From Candidatus Aminicenantota bacterium (GTDB lineage: Bacteria; Acidobacteriota; Aminicenantia; Aminicenantales; Aminicenantaceae), in contig CP070750.1 of NCBI GenBank assembly GCA_020348385.1, forward strand, positions 62,001 through 126,000: a stretch of 64,000 nucleotides of DNA. The letters run 5' to 3'. A program made the translations under genes and the position numbers. Positions 44,540-54,101 of the stretch are shown here, one piece after another. The notes under the pieces were generated by a model. That model was not told the DNA's origin. It ran no database searches and worked only from the letters and a program-made list of their open reading frames with translations. Within the stretch, counting starts at the first letter, position 1. Each line of letters begins with the position of its first letter.

Positions 44540-46705
44540 CTATTTTTTTATCCCGACAAGGTCGAGCATGAAAGCGTACTCGAGAGCGGTCTCCCTGAGT
44601 CTGCGGAACCGTCCCGATACACCTCCGTGGCCTCCTTCCATGTTGATATGGAAAATCAGGGGATTATCATCTGTCTTCAGGGCTCTGAGCTTGGCCACCC
44701 ACTTGGCCGGTTCGAAGTACTGAACCTGGGAATCATGATAACCGGTGGTTATCAGCATGGCCGGATAGTCCTTGGCCGCCACGTTGTCATATGGAGAATA
44801 GGAGAGCATGTAATCGTAGTAATCCTTTTTGTTGGGATCACCCCATTCGTCGAATTCGCTCGTGGTAAGGGGAATGCTGGAGTCGAGCATCGTGGTAATC
44901 ACATCCACCCAGGGGACACCGGCTAGGATACCCTTCCAAAGATCGGGACGCATGTTCACCACTGCTCCCATCAGCAGACCTCCGGCACTTCCACCCATGG
45001 CAAACATTTTGTCCGCATCGGTGAATTTCTGCTCAATCAAATATTCGGCGCAATCGATGAAATCATAAAAAGTGTTTTTCTTGTTGAAAAGTTTGCCCTC
45101 TTCATACCAGTAGCGTCCCATTTCCGAGCCTCCCCGGATATGGGGGATGGCATAGACAAATCCCCTGTCCAACAAGCTCAACCGAACAGAACTGAATGTC
45201 GGTTCCCTGCTGGATCCGTAGGAACCATACCCGCTCAGGAGGAGATGGTTGCTGCCGTCTTTCTCCAGACCTTTTCTGTAGACCAGGGAAATCGGAACCT
45301 TTGTGTTATCTCTAGCAGTGGCATAATGTCTTTCCGTCACATAATTGTTGGGATCAAAATCACCCAACACTTCTTGTTGTTTCAGCAGAGTTTTTTCCTT
45401 GGTGTTCATATCATAGTCATAGGTTGAATTGGGCGTTGTGAGCGATGTGTAACCATAACGCAAAAGGTCAGTATCGAAGTCAGGATTTGTTGATGTATAG
45501 GCCAGATAGGCCTCTTCTCCAAAATTGAGATAGTGTTCGGATTGGTCTGCCCATTTGATAACGCGAATCTGTGTGAGGCCGTTCTTGCGTTCACTCAACA
45601 CGAGATAATTTTTGAAGACCTCGAATCCTTGCAGAAGAACATCATCCCGGTGAGGGATGACTTCCCTCCAGTTTTCTTTTGTCGTTTTATCCACCGGGGT
45701 TTCCATTAGCCTAAAGTTTTTGGCATCAAGATTGGTGTGGATGTAGAACTTGTTTTTGTAGTGATCTACGCTGTATTCGAGGTCTTTTTCGCGGGGCTGG
45801 ATGATCTGAAATTCTCCGTCGGGATTATCCGCATCAAGGAACCTGAACTCAGAAGATAATGTCTGTGCTGATGCGATAATCATGTATTTCTTAGATTTTG
45901 TTTTACCGACATATGTGCTGAAGGTTTCGTCTGTTTCGACGTATATTTCTTTGTCTTCAGACATTGGAGTTCCGAGAACATGCTTCATCACTTTGTAAGA
46001 ACGAAGCGTTGTTGTGTCCTTGAGCATGTAGAAAACGGTCTTGTTGTCATTAGCCCATGCAGCCCGGCCCGATGTGTTGGGAATTTGTTCATCGAAGAGT
46101 TCCCTGGTTGTCATATCCATGAAATAGAGGGTGTATAGCCTGCGGCTGACGGTATCCACGCCATAGGCAATCAAGTTGTTGTTCGAGCTAGTGGAGTACC
46201 CGGCAACACTATAATAGTCGTATCCCTTGGCCATCTCATCGACATGCAGGACAATTTCTTCCTCTGCATCCAGACTTCCTTTTTTGCGGCAGTAGATAGG
46301 GTATTCCCCTCCCTCTTCATATCGTGTGTAGTGATAGTAGCCTTGATCCTTGTAAGGCACAGACATATCGGTTTGTTTGATTCTTCCGACGATTTCATTG
46401 AATAAATTTTCCTGAAAGTCTGTTGTATGAGCCATGACAGCGTCTTTGTAGGCGTTCTCTGCCTCCAGATAGGCTATGACTTCGGGATTGTCTCGTTGGT
46501 TCAGCCAGTAATAGTTATCTATCCGGGTATGACCGTGAGCCGTCAGTTCCTTAGGGATAATTTTGGCAACTGGAGGCTCAATGGTTTCTGAAGGTTTTTT
46601 GGCTTCTTCTCCCTTTTTGCATCCAGGAGAGCTAAGAATTAAAAAAAGTGTGATAGGTAAAACAGTCAAAACTCGGATGAGCCATCGATAATGGTTGTTT
46701 TTCAT
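44540..46705 (-). CDS. Oligopeptidase B-like S9A peptidase, lipoprotein
   Basis: The 721-residue protein has a lipoprotein signal ('LPITLFLILSSPGC'), an S9A propeller ('LTAHGHTRIDNYYWLNQRDNPEVIAYL' region) and a C-terminal hydrolase with catalytic S573 ('MGGSAGG'), D658 ('GYHDSQV') and H693 ('MEGGHGG'). Oligopeptidase B cleaves short peptides after basic residues and is usually cytoplasmic; here it is apparently anchored outside. It lies among other peptidase genes. An AAAAAAGGAG site precedes the ATG. Confidence 0.93.
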   Translation of the reverse strand: MKNNHYRWLIRVLTVLPITLFLILSSPGCKKGEEAKKPSETIEPPVAKIIPKELTAHGHTRIDNYYWLNQRDNPEVIAYLEAENAYKDAVMAHTTDFQENLFNEIVGRIKQTDMSVPYKDQGYYHYTRYEEGGEYPIYCRKKGSLDAEEEIVLHVDEMAKGYDYYSVAGYSTSSNNNLIAYGVDTVSRRLYTLYFMDMTTRELFDEQIPNTSGRAAWANDNKTVFYMLKDTTTLRSYKVMKHVLGTPMSEDKEIYVETDETFSTYVGKTKSKKYMIIASAQTLSSEFRFLDADNPDGEFQIIQPREKDLEYSVDHYKNKFYIHTNLDAKNFRLMETPVDKTTKENWREVIPHRDDVLLQGFEVFKNYLVLSERKNGLTQIRVIKWADQSEHYLNFGEEAYLAYTSTNPDFDTDLLRYGYTSLTTPNSTYDYDMNTKEKTLLKQQEVLGDFDPNNYVTERHYATARDNTKVPISLVYRKGLEKDGSNHLLLSGYGSYGSSREPTFSSVRLSLLDRGFVYAIPHIRGGSEMGRYWYEEGKLFNKKNTFYDFIDCAEYLIEQKFTDADKMFAMGGSAGGLLMGAVVNMRPDLWKGILAGVPWVDVITTMLDSSIPLTTSEFDEWGDPNKKDYYDYMLSYSPYDNVAAKDYPAMLITTGYHDSQVQYFEPAKWVAKLRALKTDDNPLIFHINMEGGHGGVSGRFRRLRETALEYAFMLDLVGIKK

Positions 46706-46783
46706 CCGGATCTCCTTTTTTATGGATTGAATACATGATTACAGAAATATCCTTTAATGGCAAGTGCATATTAAAGGAGATTT

Positions 46784-48265
46784 TTATCGATTTCTTGCGA
46801 TGAGATCGAAGGTGAAATCCATGACCCGGTCCGTATCATTCAGAAGATCTTCGATTGTCGGTGAGACAGGATAATCCGGTATAATCCCCCGGTCTTTGGG
46901 ATATCCGGATACTGCCATAGTGTACCGGATCATCGGAATGCGGACCTGAATTTTTGTGTTGGGCAGTGTAATCCTCGGCATAAAACCGGATGTGTTTCCG
47001 TAATAGCCGGCGCCGCATTCCTCCCCTATGAATGTGGCAACCTTGTGAAAATGCATCAAGGATGTGCATTCTCCGGTTCCAGAGAAACTATTGCCGTTGA
47101 GCAAGACATAGACCTTCCCGCGATAGACGGGAGGAATGGGTTTTTGTTCCCCCAAATTGGGATGAAATTTGAGGTCGTAGGTGCCTTCCTCGTTTTTTTT
47201 GAAACTCTGAGGGAATTCTTTTTGCTGTTCGGGAGGAATCCTGGTGTATTTAAAAAAGGAAAATTTTATGTTATTTGCCCGCAGGTGATCGTAAAACCGG
47301 AAAGGTTTGTCGACGAAATGGGCAAAAAGGATTTTCCCAAATGCGTCTGTTCCTCCGCCATTGTCTCGGAGATCTACGATGAGATGGGAGGTTTTTTTAT
47401 CTTCTAGCTCTTGGAAAACGGTTTTTAGGAATGCGGGATAGTCAAGCTTTGCACTCTGATAAGCTCTTGCACTGAATGTTCTCAAGGTTAGGATGGCGAC
47501 ATCATTTCTGAAGTCCAGCTCGATGGGTGGGCGTTCTTTGAACACGCCAGGATAACGTTTGCCAGCGATGGTGTTGAGGTTTCCGGACCTGATCGCTTTG
47601 ACGGTGAACGTTTGTTTTGTATGGGTATCGGGATCTTCACAGGTCAAGGAATAGGAAACGGATGGACCATAGATGAGGTTGAGCAGATTGCCAAAATAGG
47701 CCGTTCCTTCGAGCTTCCGGTATTTGGACGTCTGGATGTGAGCATCATTGGGAATGAAGGGCAACATTTTTTGCACGATGTCAGACATGGGGCGACCGTT
47801 TAATGAAAAAAGTTCGCTTCCCATTATTATGTCTGCTTTATCGCTGTAATTCCGGAACAGATAGGCTTTATTGTTCACGAATCTCAAATTGAAGGGAAAG
47901 AGATTGGGCTTTGTGGAAAGACTGTTCTCTAAGGATCGTGAAAGGCTGATGTTGGTGTGTCCGTCATGGATGTGGGCGATCAGCGGGGCCAGCATCCGGT
48001 AGAAATCCAGCTCTGTCATGGAACGAAGGAGTTCTTTTTCTACCGATTCAAAATGTTCATCCAATTCTGTCTTAGGTGTATACCTGTAAAGTCCCGCATG
48101 CCCTTCCTCTAAGGCATTCCGGAATATTGTGAAATCCTTTTGGAGTTGGTCAGCTGAGTAAGTTTTTCCGTAAGAGTCACTTTTATCTTGAGAAGATAAT
48201 GTCTGGCAACACAGGACTAAGGCAAAGACTGCCACGATAAAAACAACAGATTTGTTTCTTGTCAT
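46784..48265 (-). CDS. Exported S41-family peptidase
   Basis: The 493-residue protein has a signal peptide ('VVFIVAVFALVLCCQTLSSQ'; the 'LCC' could be a lipobox). The S41 core follows: 'HLIVDLRDNGGGTDAFGK' and the nucleophile region 'VLLNGNSFSGTGE', then 'FIGEECGAGYYGN'. No clear PDZ domain is seen, so it is not a typical C-terminal processing protease and is closer to tricorn-core-like or IRBP-like S41 members. It probably degrades peptides outside the cytoplasm. It lies 78 bp upstream of the oligopeptidase gene on the same strand. An AAGGAGAG site precedes the ATG. Confidence 0.88.
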   Translation of the reverse strand: MTRNKSVVFIVAVFALVLCCQTLSSQDKSDSYGKTYSADQLQKDFTIFRNALEEGHAGLYRYTPKTELDEHFESVEKELLRSMTELDFYRMLAPLIAHIHDGHTNISLSRSLENSLSTKPNLFPFNLRFVNNKAYLFRNYSDKADIIMGSELFSLNGRPMSDIVQKMLPFIPNDAHIQTSKYRKLEGTAYFGNLLNLIYGPSVSYSLTCEDPDTHTKQTFTVKAIRSGNLNTIAGKRYPGVFKERPPIELDFRNDVAILTLRTFSARAYQSAKLDYPAFLKTVFQELEDKKTSHLIVDLRDNGGGTDAFGKILFAHFVDKPFRFYDHLRANNIKFSFFKYTRIPPEQQKEFPQSFKKNEEGTYDLKFHPNLGEQKPIPPVYRGKVYVLLNGNSFSGTGECTSLMHFHKVATFIGEECGAGYYGNTSGFMPRITLPNTKIQVRIPMIRYTMAVSGYPKDRGIIPDYPVSPTIEDLLNDTDRVMDFTFDLIARNR

Positions 48266-48359
48266 GAATTTCTCTCCTTATTGATTGGCTTATGTTGCGT
48301 TTTTATAAGGTTTCATCTTTTATAACGTAAATCAAAGATAGTTAGTTTATTTTGAGATG

Positions 48360-49367
48360 TTAGAGTTTGACCAGCATTTTTCCGAAGCTTTCGCCAGTGA
48401 AAAGTCCGAGAAATGCTTTCGGGGCATTTTCGAGCCCATGGATAATGGTTTCTTTCCATTGGATTTGCCCCTGTTTGAGCCATTCTCCCATGTCATGTAG
48501 AAAAGAGCTCATGCGATCGTTCTGGTCGTAGACGATAAAGCCTTTGAAGGTCAGGCGTTTGGAAATGGCCAAAATGAGATTTCTCGGAGCTCTCGGCGGA
48601 CGGGTGGCGTTGTAAATCGATATCATCCCGCAGAGCACGATTCGACCAAAATTATTCATGGAATCAATGGCCGCCTCCAATTGGATGCCCCCCACATTGT
48701 CGAAATAAACATCGATTCCATCGGGGCAAAGTTTTTTGAGTTCATCTAACAGGTTGTCAGTTGTTTTGTAGTTAAAAGCCACATCGATGCCGGCTTCCTC
48801 TTGGAGCCAAGCGACCTTTTCATCCGATCCGGTGCTCCCGATAACCCGACATCCCTTGATCTTGGCGATCTGGCATACAAGAGAACCGACAGCGCCGGCG
48901 GCTGTTGAAACGAAGACGATATCCCCTTCCTTCGGTTGTCCGATATCCAATAGGCCGACATAGGCCGTGAATCCGGGCATTCCGAGAATACCAAGGTAGT
49001 TCTGGATGGGAGCGATCTCTGGATCGATCAGTTTGACTCCCCTGCTTTCTGTCACAAAAAATTCCCGCCATCCCTTGTTACCCAGGACAAAATCACCTTG
49101 CTTGAATTCTTCCGATCTTGAGTCGACAATCTGACCGACACACCCTCCATCCAAAGGCTTCCCCAGTTCGAAGGGAGCGATGTAGGTTTCCCGTTCCCCC
49201 ATGCGTCCCCGCATGTAAGGATCGACAGAGATGTATTGGTTCCGCACAAGGATTTGCCCTTCTTCGATTTCAGGAATCATGACCTCGACAAGCTCGAAAT
49301 CGTTTTCGGTTGCCATGCCCATCGGACGATTTTTCAGGCGAATCTCACGACTCCTGGTTTCTACCAT
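48360..49367 (-). CDS. NADP-dependent oxidoreductase, CurA/YncB type
   Basis: The 335-residue medium-chain reductase has the family start 'RSREIRLKNRPMGMATENDF', 'VDPYMRGRM', nucleotide-binding 'VSTAAGAVGSLVCQIAKIKG' and 'DVYFDNVGG'. No zinc ligands are present, as expected for this quinone/enone reductase branch (leukotriene B4 12-hydroxydehydrogenase-like). It reduces activated C=C bonds with NADPH in the cytoplasm. It lies 12 bp after the nitrilase gene; the two are likely one transcript. Confidence 0.93.
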   Translation of the reverse strand: MVETRSREIRLKNRPMGMATENDFELVEVMIPEIEEGQILVRNQYISVDPYMRGRMGERETYIAPFELGKPLDGGCVGQIVDSRSEEFKQGDFVLGNKGWREFFVTESRGVKLIDPEIAPIQNYLGILGMPGFTAYVGLLDIGQPKEGDIVFVSTAAGAVGSLVCQIAKIKGCRVIGSTGSDEKVAWLQEEAGIDVAFNYKTTDNLLDELKKLCPDGIDVYFDNVGGIQLEAAIDSMNNFGRIVLCGMISIYNATRPPRAPRNLILAISKRLTFKGFIVYDQNDRMSSFLHDMGEWLKQGQIQWKETIIHGLENAPKAFLGLFTGESFGKMLVKL

Positions 49368-49379
49368 CGTGCTCTCCTT

Positions 49380-50150
49380 TTAGTCTTTAACATACCTGGG
49401 ATAGGTCTCCTTGGCTTTTTCAGCTTTTGTCAGGTCAAGTTCCAGTGTGAGGAAGGGGTGTTCATGTGAAGTGAGGCCGAGCACTTTTCCGTTGGGTCCC
49501 ACGATCCACCCCTGGCCTCCCAAATCTGCCGCTTCTTCTTCCCGATTGATTTTGTTCGACGAAAGAGCAAAAGCCCCTGATACGACTGCCGCAGCCCGCC
49601 CCCCAGACAACCATTTATCCAGTGTGCTTCGGGGAGTGGCGCGCGGACAGGCGATCAAATGGACGCCTTTTTTCCCATAGGAACGGGAGTGCTGAAAAAA
49701 CCATAGGTCCGTGCATATGAGAAAACCCAGCAACGCATCCCCTGCCTGGATAGGTTCAAAATTCCCGTCCCCTCGCTCATACCAGGATGACTCCCAGTAG
49801 CCCTCTTCGTTGGGCAGATAGTACTTGGTGTGAGCGGATTGAAATCCAGAGCTCTGTTCCCAGATAAAGGCTTCGTTATGGCGTCTGTTCGTTTCGTTGA
49901 CAGGTTGAGAGCCACAGACAACGGCCGGAGCAAGTTGTTCGAGTAAAGGAATGGCTTCCTGATGTGCATTGACAGAATTCTTCCAGACTGATGGATCATA
50001 CTTGGGAGACCACGCAAACCATGGGGAAAATGGTATTTCAGGAAGGAGAATCAGATCGCTATGCTCGCACTTCGCATGGGCAGCCAGTCGTTCCCAATCG
50101 CGGGAAAATGCCTCGGGATTATCACTCAGTTGGCAGACAGTTACTTTCAT
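49380..50150 (-). CDS. Carbon-nitrogen hydrolase (nitrilase superfamily)
   Basis: The 256-residue protein carries the nitrilase triad E38 ('LLPEIPFSPW'), K109 ('AHTKYYLPNEEGYWE') and C146 ('LICTDLW'). It has no extra domain. Members hydrolyse amides such as omega-amides or N-carbamoyl compounds; the substrate is not clear. It is the first gene of a pair with the CurA-type reductase. Confidence 0.9.
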   Translation of the reverse strand: MKVTVCQLSDNPEAFSRDWERLAAHAKCEHSDLILLPEIPFSPWFAWSPKYDPSVWKNSVNAHQEAIPLLEQLAPAVVCGSQPVNETNRRHNEAFIWEQSSGFQSAHTKYYLPNEEGYWESSWYERGDGNFEPIQAGDALLGFLICTDLWFFQHSRSYGKKGVHLIACPRATPRSTLDKWLSGGRAAAVVSGAFALSSNKINREEEAADLGGQGWIVGPNGKVLGLTSHEHPFLTLELDLTKAEKAKETYPRYVKD

Positions 50151-50259
50151 TTCTTTCTATTCCAAACTTAAGCCAGTCAATCATATAAAATTCCGCCTAG
50201 ACAATCAATATGGGCAAAGACATCGAAGCAGATTTATCTGGCAGTACGGCTCTATAACA

Positions 50260-50427
50260 AAAAGTGTGATGATGGGGGATGGAAGTTATTGAATAGAAAG
50301 AGCCAAGTCTACGATTGACATAGATTAAGAGATATCGAGGGGGACTTGAGATATGAGTTACAGGTGTTGGTTTGAAGGTCCTGACGTGGTGATCCACTAC
50401 CTTTGCTCCCTCTATCATCACACTTTT
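50260..50427. repeat. 168-bp segment bounded by 14-bp inverted repeats
   Basis: The ends AAAAGTGTGATGAT (50260-50273) and ATCATCACACTTTT (50414-50427) are perfect inverted repeats, with imperfect pairing extending inward (GGGGGA / TCCCTC-like). The segment lies in the 334-bp gap between the divergent nitrilase and epimerase genes. It has no ORF, and no target duplication was found. It could be a MITE-like remnant or a long-range hairpin. The rest of the gap shows nothing I recognise. Confidence 0.5.
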
Positions 50428-50484
50428 AGTCATAGAATCAAGTAAATATTGACATTTAATTATCAAACCGGATAGCATTTTAGC

Positions 50485-51453
50485 ATGAAATCCATGTATG
50501 GATTGCCGGATCCCATCCCCAAAGAGATCGAGGTCATCGATTCCCACACCGGAGGCGAACCGACACGCATCGTAATCTCTGGATGGCCGCAGCCGCCAGG
50601 AGCGACCATGCTGGAGCGCCGGGAATATCTACGACGGCATCACGACCGTCTGCGAGCCGCCGTCGTGTGCGAACCCCGCGGCCATAACGCCATTGTGGGT
50701 GGCCTGCTGACCCCCCCGATCGACGCCGAATCCATGGCCGGCATCATCTTTTTCAATGATGTCGGGTATCTCGGCATGTGTGGGCACGGCCTTATCGGAC
50801 TGGTGGAAACGCTCAGATTCATGGGTAAAATATCCCATGGGAAAGTCCGAGTAGACACACCGGCCGGCGCGGTTTCCGCTGACCTTGGAGAGGACGGGAA
50901 AGTCACCATATCCAACGTCCCCTCCTATTTGTATCAAAAAGAAATCTCCATCGAGGTCCCGGAATCAGGAAAGATCCAGGGTGATGTCGCCTATAGCGGA
51001 AACTGGTTTTTTCTGGTCGATAATCCGATGGGCGAACTCAGTCTTTCCAATCTGGATTTTCTGATGTCGAGCTCCAAGGCCATCCGTCAGGCGCTGATGG
51101 AGGCCGGAATCCATGGACCCGATAACGAGGTCATCGATCACATAGAATTTTACGGCCCCCCAACGATCCCAGGAGCCGACTCCAAGAATTTCGTGCTCTG
51201 TCCGGGCAATGCCTACGATCGCTCGTGTTGCGGGACCGGGACCAGCGCAAAAATGGCTTGTCTGTTTGCCAAGGGGAAGCTGAAGCCGGGAGAAATTTGG
51301 ACCCAGGAAAGCATTACCGGCTCGATTTTTGAGGGGTGGCTGGAACAACAAGGCGATCGCATCATACCTTACATCCGTGCCAGTGCCCATGTGGTTTCCC
51401 GGGCAAGCTTGTTTTTCGACCTCGGCGATGAATTTTGCTGGGGAATTGAATGA
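50485..51453 (+). CDS. 4-hydroxyproline 2-epimerase (proline racemase family)
   Basis: The 322-residue protein has the two-cysteine active site of the proline racemase family: C99 in 'GYLGMCGHGLIG' and C249 in 'DRSCCGTGTSAK'. Having cysteine at both sites marks a racemase/epimerase; the related 3-hydroxyproline dehydratases have threonine at one. The 'GYLGMCGHG' form and the neighbours favour trans-4-hydroxy-L-proline to cis-4-hydroxy-D-proline conversion (LhpA type), though proline racemase is possible. It overlaps the next gene by 4 bp. The cassette is visibly GC-richer than its surroundings. Confidence 0.88.
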   Translation: MKSMYGLPDPIPKEIEVIDSHTGGEPTRIVISGWPQPPGATMLERREYLRRHHDRLRAAVVCEPRGHNAIVGGLLTPPIDAESMAGIIFFNDVGYLGMCGHGLIGLVETLRFMGKISHGKVRVDTPAGAVSADLGEDGKVTISNVPSYLYQKEISIEVPESGKIQGDVAYSGNWFFLVDNPMGELSLSNLDFLMSSSKAIRQALMEAGIHGPDNEVIDHIEFYGPPTIPGADSKNFVLCPGNAYDRSCCGTGTSAKMACLFAKGKLKPGEIWTQESITGSIFEGWLEQQGDRIIPYIRASAHVVSRASLFFDLGDEFCWGIE

Positions 51454-52547
51454 CCTCCAAATATGATGCAATCGTAATCGGAGCCGGCATAGTGGGTGCT
51501 TCCTGCGCCGCCGAACTCCACCGCGCCGGGCTTCGCGTGTTGGCGGTGGACGCATTCAAGGTGGGATGCGGCACAACCGGAGGGAGCATGGGGCACGTGC
51601 TCGTCATGGACGACAGCGAAGCCCAGCTCAATATGACTTCTATGTCGCGCAATATATGGAATAATCTGGCCGAATCCCACTCAGCCGAGATCGAATACAA
51701 TCCCTGTGGGACCATTTGGATTGCCGCCGATGACGAAGAAATGGAAGCGGTCCACAGCAAAGCGGACAACTACGGAAAGCACGGGATTGCCGTTCAGGTA
51801 CTGGACCAGGAAGGCCTCTACTCGCTTGAGCCGAATCTCCGTCCAGGCCTCTTGGGCGGACTCAGAATCATCGACGACTGTGTCATATATCCTCCTTACA
51901 GTTCGCGCCTGTTCTTGGAGCCGATCGAACTCCGGGAAAACTGCCGGGCGGTCCAGGTTCTTGACCACCAGGTCATTCTGGAGGATGGGACTAAACTTCA
52001 GGGGGAATATATCGTCAATGCCTGCGGTGCGGCGGCACCGGATTTGACGCCCGAGCTGCCGATCCAGCCGCGCAAGGGACACCTGGTCATCACCGATCGC
52101 TACCCTGATTTTTGCCGGCATCAGCTTGTCGAATTGGGATACTTGAAGAGTGCCCTCAAAATGGAAAAGGAATCAGTGGCGTTCAATATTCAGCCCCGCT
52201 TGTCAGGACAATTCCTGGTCGGCTCATCGCGGGAATTTGCCGGTTGGGACGACGGAATAAATCATTCCATACTCCAGCGCATGTTGGCCCGCGCATGCAG
52301 CTATATGCCGAAGCTCCGGGAACTCTTGGCCATCCGTTCCTGGACCGGCTTCCGGCCTGCGAGTCCCGACAAGATGCCGTTCATCGGTCGATGGCCCAAG
52401 GTCAAGGGCCTTTACATCGCCGCCGGGCATGAGGGACTCGGGATCACCAACTCGACCGGCACGGCCCGCTTGTTGGCGGATGAAATCCTGGGAAGGACTC
52501 CGTCTATCGACCCGGATCCCTTTCGCGCAGCCAGGATTTTGGAGTAG
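51450..52547 (+). CDS. FAD-dependent D-amino-acid dehydrogenase subunit (D-hydroxyproline dehydrogenase, beta-like)
   Basis: The 365-residue DadA/glycine-oxidase-like flavoprotein has the dinucleotide motif 'AIVIGAGIVGASCAAEL', 'GGSMGHV', 'QPRKGHLVITDR' and the C-terminal FAD motif 'GLYIAAGHEGLGITNSTGTARLLADEI' (in parts). With the next two genes it forms a three-subunit enzyme like LhpBEF or HcnABC, which oxidises D-hydroxyproline to a pyrroline carboxylate and passes electrons through an iron-sulfur subunit. It is coupled to the epimerase by an ATGA overlap. Confidence 0.88.
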   Translation: MTSKYDAIVIGAGIVGASCAAELHRAGLRVLAVDAFKVGCGTTGGSMGHVLVMDDSEAQLNMTSMSRNIWNNLAESHSAEIEYNPCGTIWIAADDEEMEAVHSKADNYGKHGIAVQVLDQEGLYSLEPNLRPGLLGGLRIIDDCVIYPPYSSRLFLEPIELRENCRAVQVLDHQVILEDGTKLQGEYIVNACGAAAPDLTPELPIQPRKGHLVITDRYPDFCRHQLVELGYLKSALKMEKESVAFNIQPRLSGQFLVGSSREFAGWDDGINHSILQRMLARACSYMPKLRELLAIRSWTGFRPASPDKMPFIGRWPKVKGLYIAAGHEGLGITNSTGTARLLADEILGRTPSIDPDPFRAARILE

Positions 52548-52552
52548 AATCC

Positions 52553-52798
52553 ATGAGGGAAGAGATCGAAGTCAGCGTGAACGGTCGACTGTTTGTGGTG
52601 CCTGTCGGGACTACGGTGGCGGTGGCAGTTTTGTTGGCTGGGGAAACCGCCTTTCGAACTTCAATAACTGGACAGCCGCGCTCCTCCTTATGCGGCATAG
52701 GGATCTGTTTTGAATGTCGCGTGACCATCGACCATCATCCCCATCAACGGGCCTGCCACCGGCTGTGTCAACCCGGAATGGAGATCCTGACCCGATGA
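52553..52798 (+). CDS. Small [2Fe-2S] subunit (gamma-like) of D-hydroxyproline dehydrogenase
   Basis: The 81-residue protein has a plant-type ferredoxin-like cluster motif: C47-x4-C52-x2-C55-x12-C68, within 'SSLCGIGICFECRVTI' and 'QRACHRLC'. The size and the position between the two flavoprotein genes match HcnA/LhpE-type subunits. It starts 5 bp after the beta-like gene and overlaps the alpha-like gene (ATGA at 52795). Confidence 0.9.
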   Translation: MREEIEVSVNGRLFVVPVGTTVAVAVLLAGETAFRTSITGQPRSSLCGIGICFECRVTIDHHPHQRACHRLCQPGMEILTR

Positions 52799-54039
52799 CA
52801 AAGGTTGTCGTGGTTGGCGCGGGACCGGCTGGAATAGCTGCCGTCTGGCGGGCCGCCCAATCCCAAGCCCAAGTAACTCTGATCGACCCCCATCCTCGCC
52901 CCGGCGGACAGATTTGGCTGCATGCCGATGAGGCCGCCGCTCCCAAGGAGGCCAAACCGTGGCTCGACAAGCTGGACCGCCTTCCGGTGACACGACACTT
53001 CGGTTCGACGGTGATCGACATCCTGCCCTCGGTGGTGCGGATGCAGAGTGAGTCCGGCGGTCTGGAATACGTCGAATTCGATAAGCTCATCCTTGCCCCC
53101 GGTGCTCAGGAACTCTTCCTGCCTTTTCCCGGATGGACCCTGCCCTATATCATGGGCGCCGGAGGGGCTCTGGCCCTGTTGAGAGGCGGCATGCCGGTCA
53201 AAGGCCTCCGAATCGCGGTCGCAGGATCCGGGCCGCTGCTTTTCGCGGTCGCCGGAAAACTGGCGCAGGCAGGCGCAAGAATCATTGCCATTTCGGAACA
53301 GACATCCCGGCGGAGATTGCTCGGCTTCGGTGTGGGGACCTTGATGCACAATCCAGGCAAAATCCTGGAAGGAATCCGACATGCCCGCCACTATCTTCCT
53401 TCGCCTTTCTATACCAATACCTGGATAAAAGAGGCCCGGGGAGACTCGCGGGTCAGGGAGGTCACCCTCACCAATGGGAAGCGGCTGCATAGATTGAAAT
53501 GTGATCTGGTGGCTTGCGGATTCGGACTGGTCTCCAGCGGGGCATTGGCCGTTTTGGCCGGCTGCGACCAGCAAAGCGGCTCCACGGTCGTGGACCGGTT
53601 TCAACAAACCTCGGTGAAGAACATCTTCTGTGCCGGTGAAATCACTGGCATAGGAGGCGTCGACCTGTCTGTCATTGAAGGAGAGATCGCAGGATTGGCC
53701 GCCGCGGGTAACGAATCCGAGGCGAGCCGATGCTTCCCTAAGCTCGAGAAGCAGCGGAAATTCGCCCGCTGGCTGAACAAATCATTTGCTTTGAAGGCCC
53801 AGTTGAAAGATATGCCGGACGAAGACACTATAATATGCCGCTGTGAAGACATCACATACGGACAGTTGAAAAACCTCGCGGACCAGTGTTCCGCCAAGCT
53901 TTATACCCGTTGCGGCATGGGACCCTGTCAGGGCCGCATCTGTTCGAACGCCCTGAAATTTCTCCTCGGGTGGGATCTCAATACCGTGCGGCCCCCTGTG
54001 TTTCCAGCTAAAATCGGAGATTTGATCTCGACACCTTGA
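52795..54039 (+). CDS. NAD(P)/FAD-binding subunit with BFD-type [2Fe-2S] domain (alpha-like) of D-hydroxyproline dehydrogenase
   Basis: The ATG at 52795 overlaps the previous stop and gives 414 residues; an in-frame upstream start would lie inside the ferredoxin gene. The protein has two Rossmann motifs ('VVVGAGPAGIAAVWRA', 'RIAVAGSGPLLFAVAGKLAQ'), 'IFCAGEITGIGGVDLS', and a C-terminal BFD-like domain with four cysteines in 'IICRCEDITYGQL' and 'CGMGPCQGRICSNAL'. This matches HcnB/LhpF-type subunits. No deaminase or semialdehyde dehydrogenase to finish hydroxyproline breakdown is in the window. Confidence 0.9.
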   Translation: MTKVVVVGAGPAGIAAVWRAAQSQAQVTLIDPHPRPGGQIWLHADEAAAPKEAKPWLDKLDRLPVTRHFGSTVIDILPSVVRMQSESGGLEYVEFDKLILAPGAQELFLPFPGWTLPYIMGAGGALALLRGGMPVKGLRIAVAGSGPLLFAVAGKLAQAGARIIAISEQTSRRRLLGFGVGTLMHNPGKILEGIRHARHYLPSPFYTNTWIKEARGDSRVREVTLTNGKRLHRLKCDLVACGFGLVSSGALAVLAGCDQQSGSTVVDRFQQTSVKNIFCAGEITGIGGVDLSVIEGEIAGLAAAGNESEASRCFPKLEKQRKFARWLNKSFALKAQLKDMPDEDTIICRCEDITYGQLKNLADQCSAKLYTRCGMGPCQGRICSNALKFLLGWDLNTVRPPVFPAKIGDLISTP

Positions 54040-54101
54040 CCAAGAGAACCTCCCTCCGTTCTAAGCGCAGCCGGATTTCTTCCTTTGGGTACGGACTACG
54101 T

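Noticed and set aside
53145..53492. Long frames on both strands over the GC-rich flavoprotein gene
   Set aside because: High GC lengthens spurious frames; the true product has two Rossmann motifs and a BFD domain across the region.
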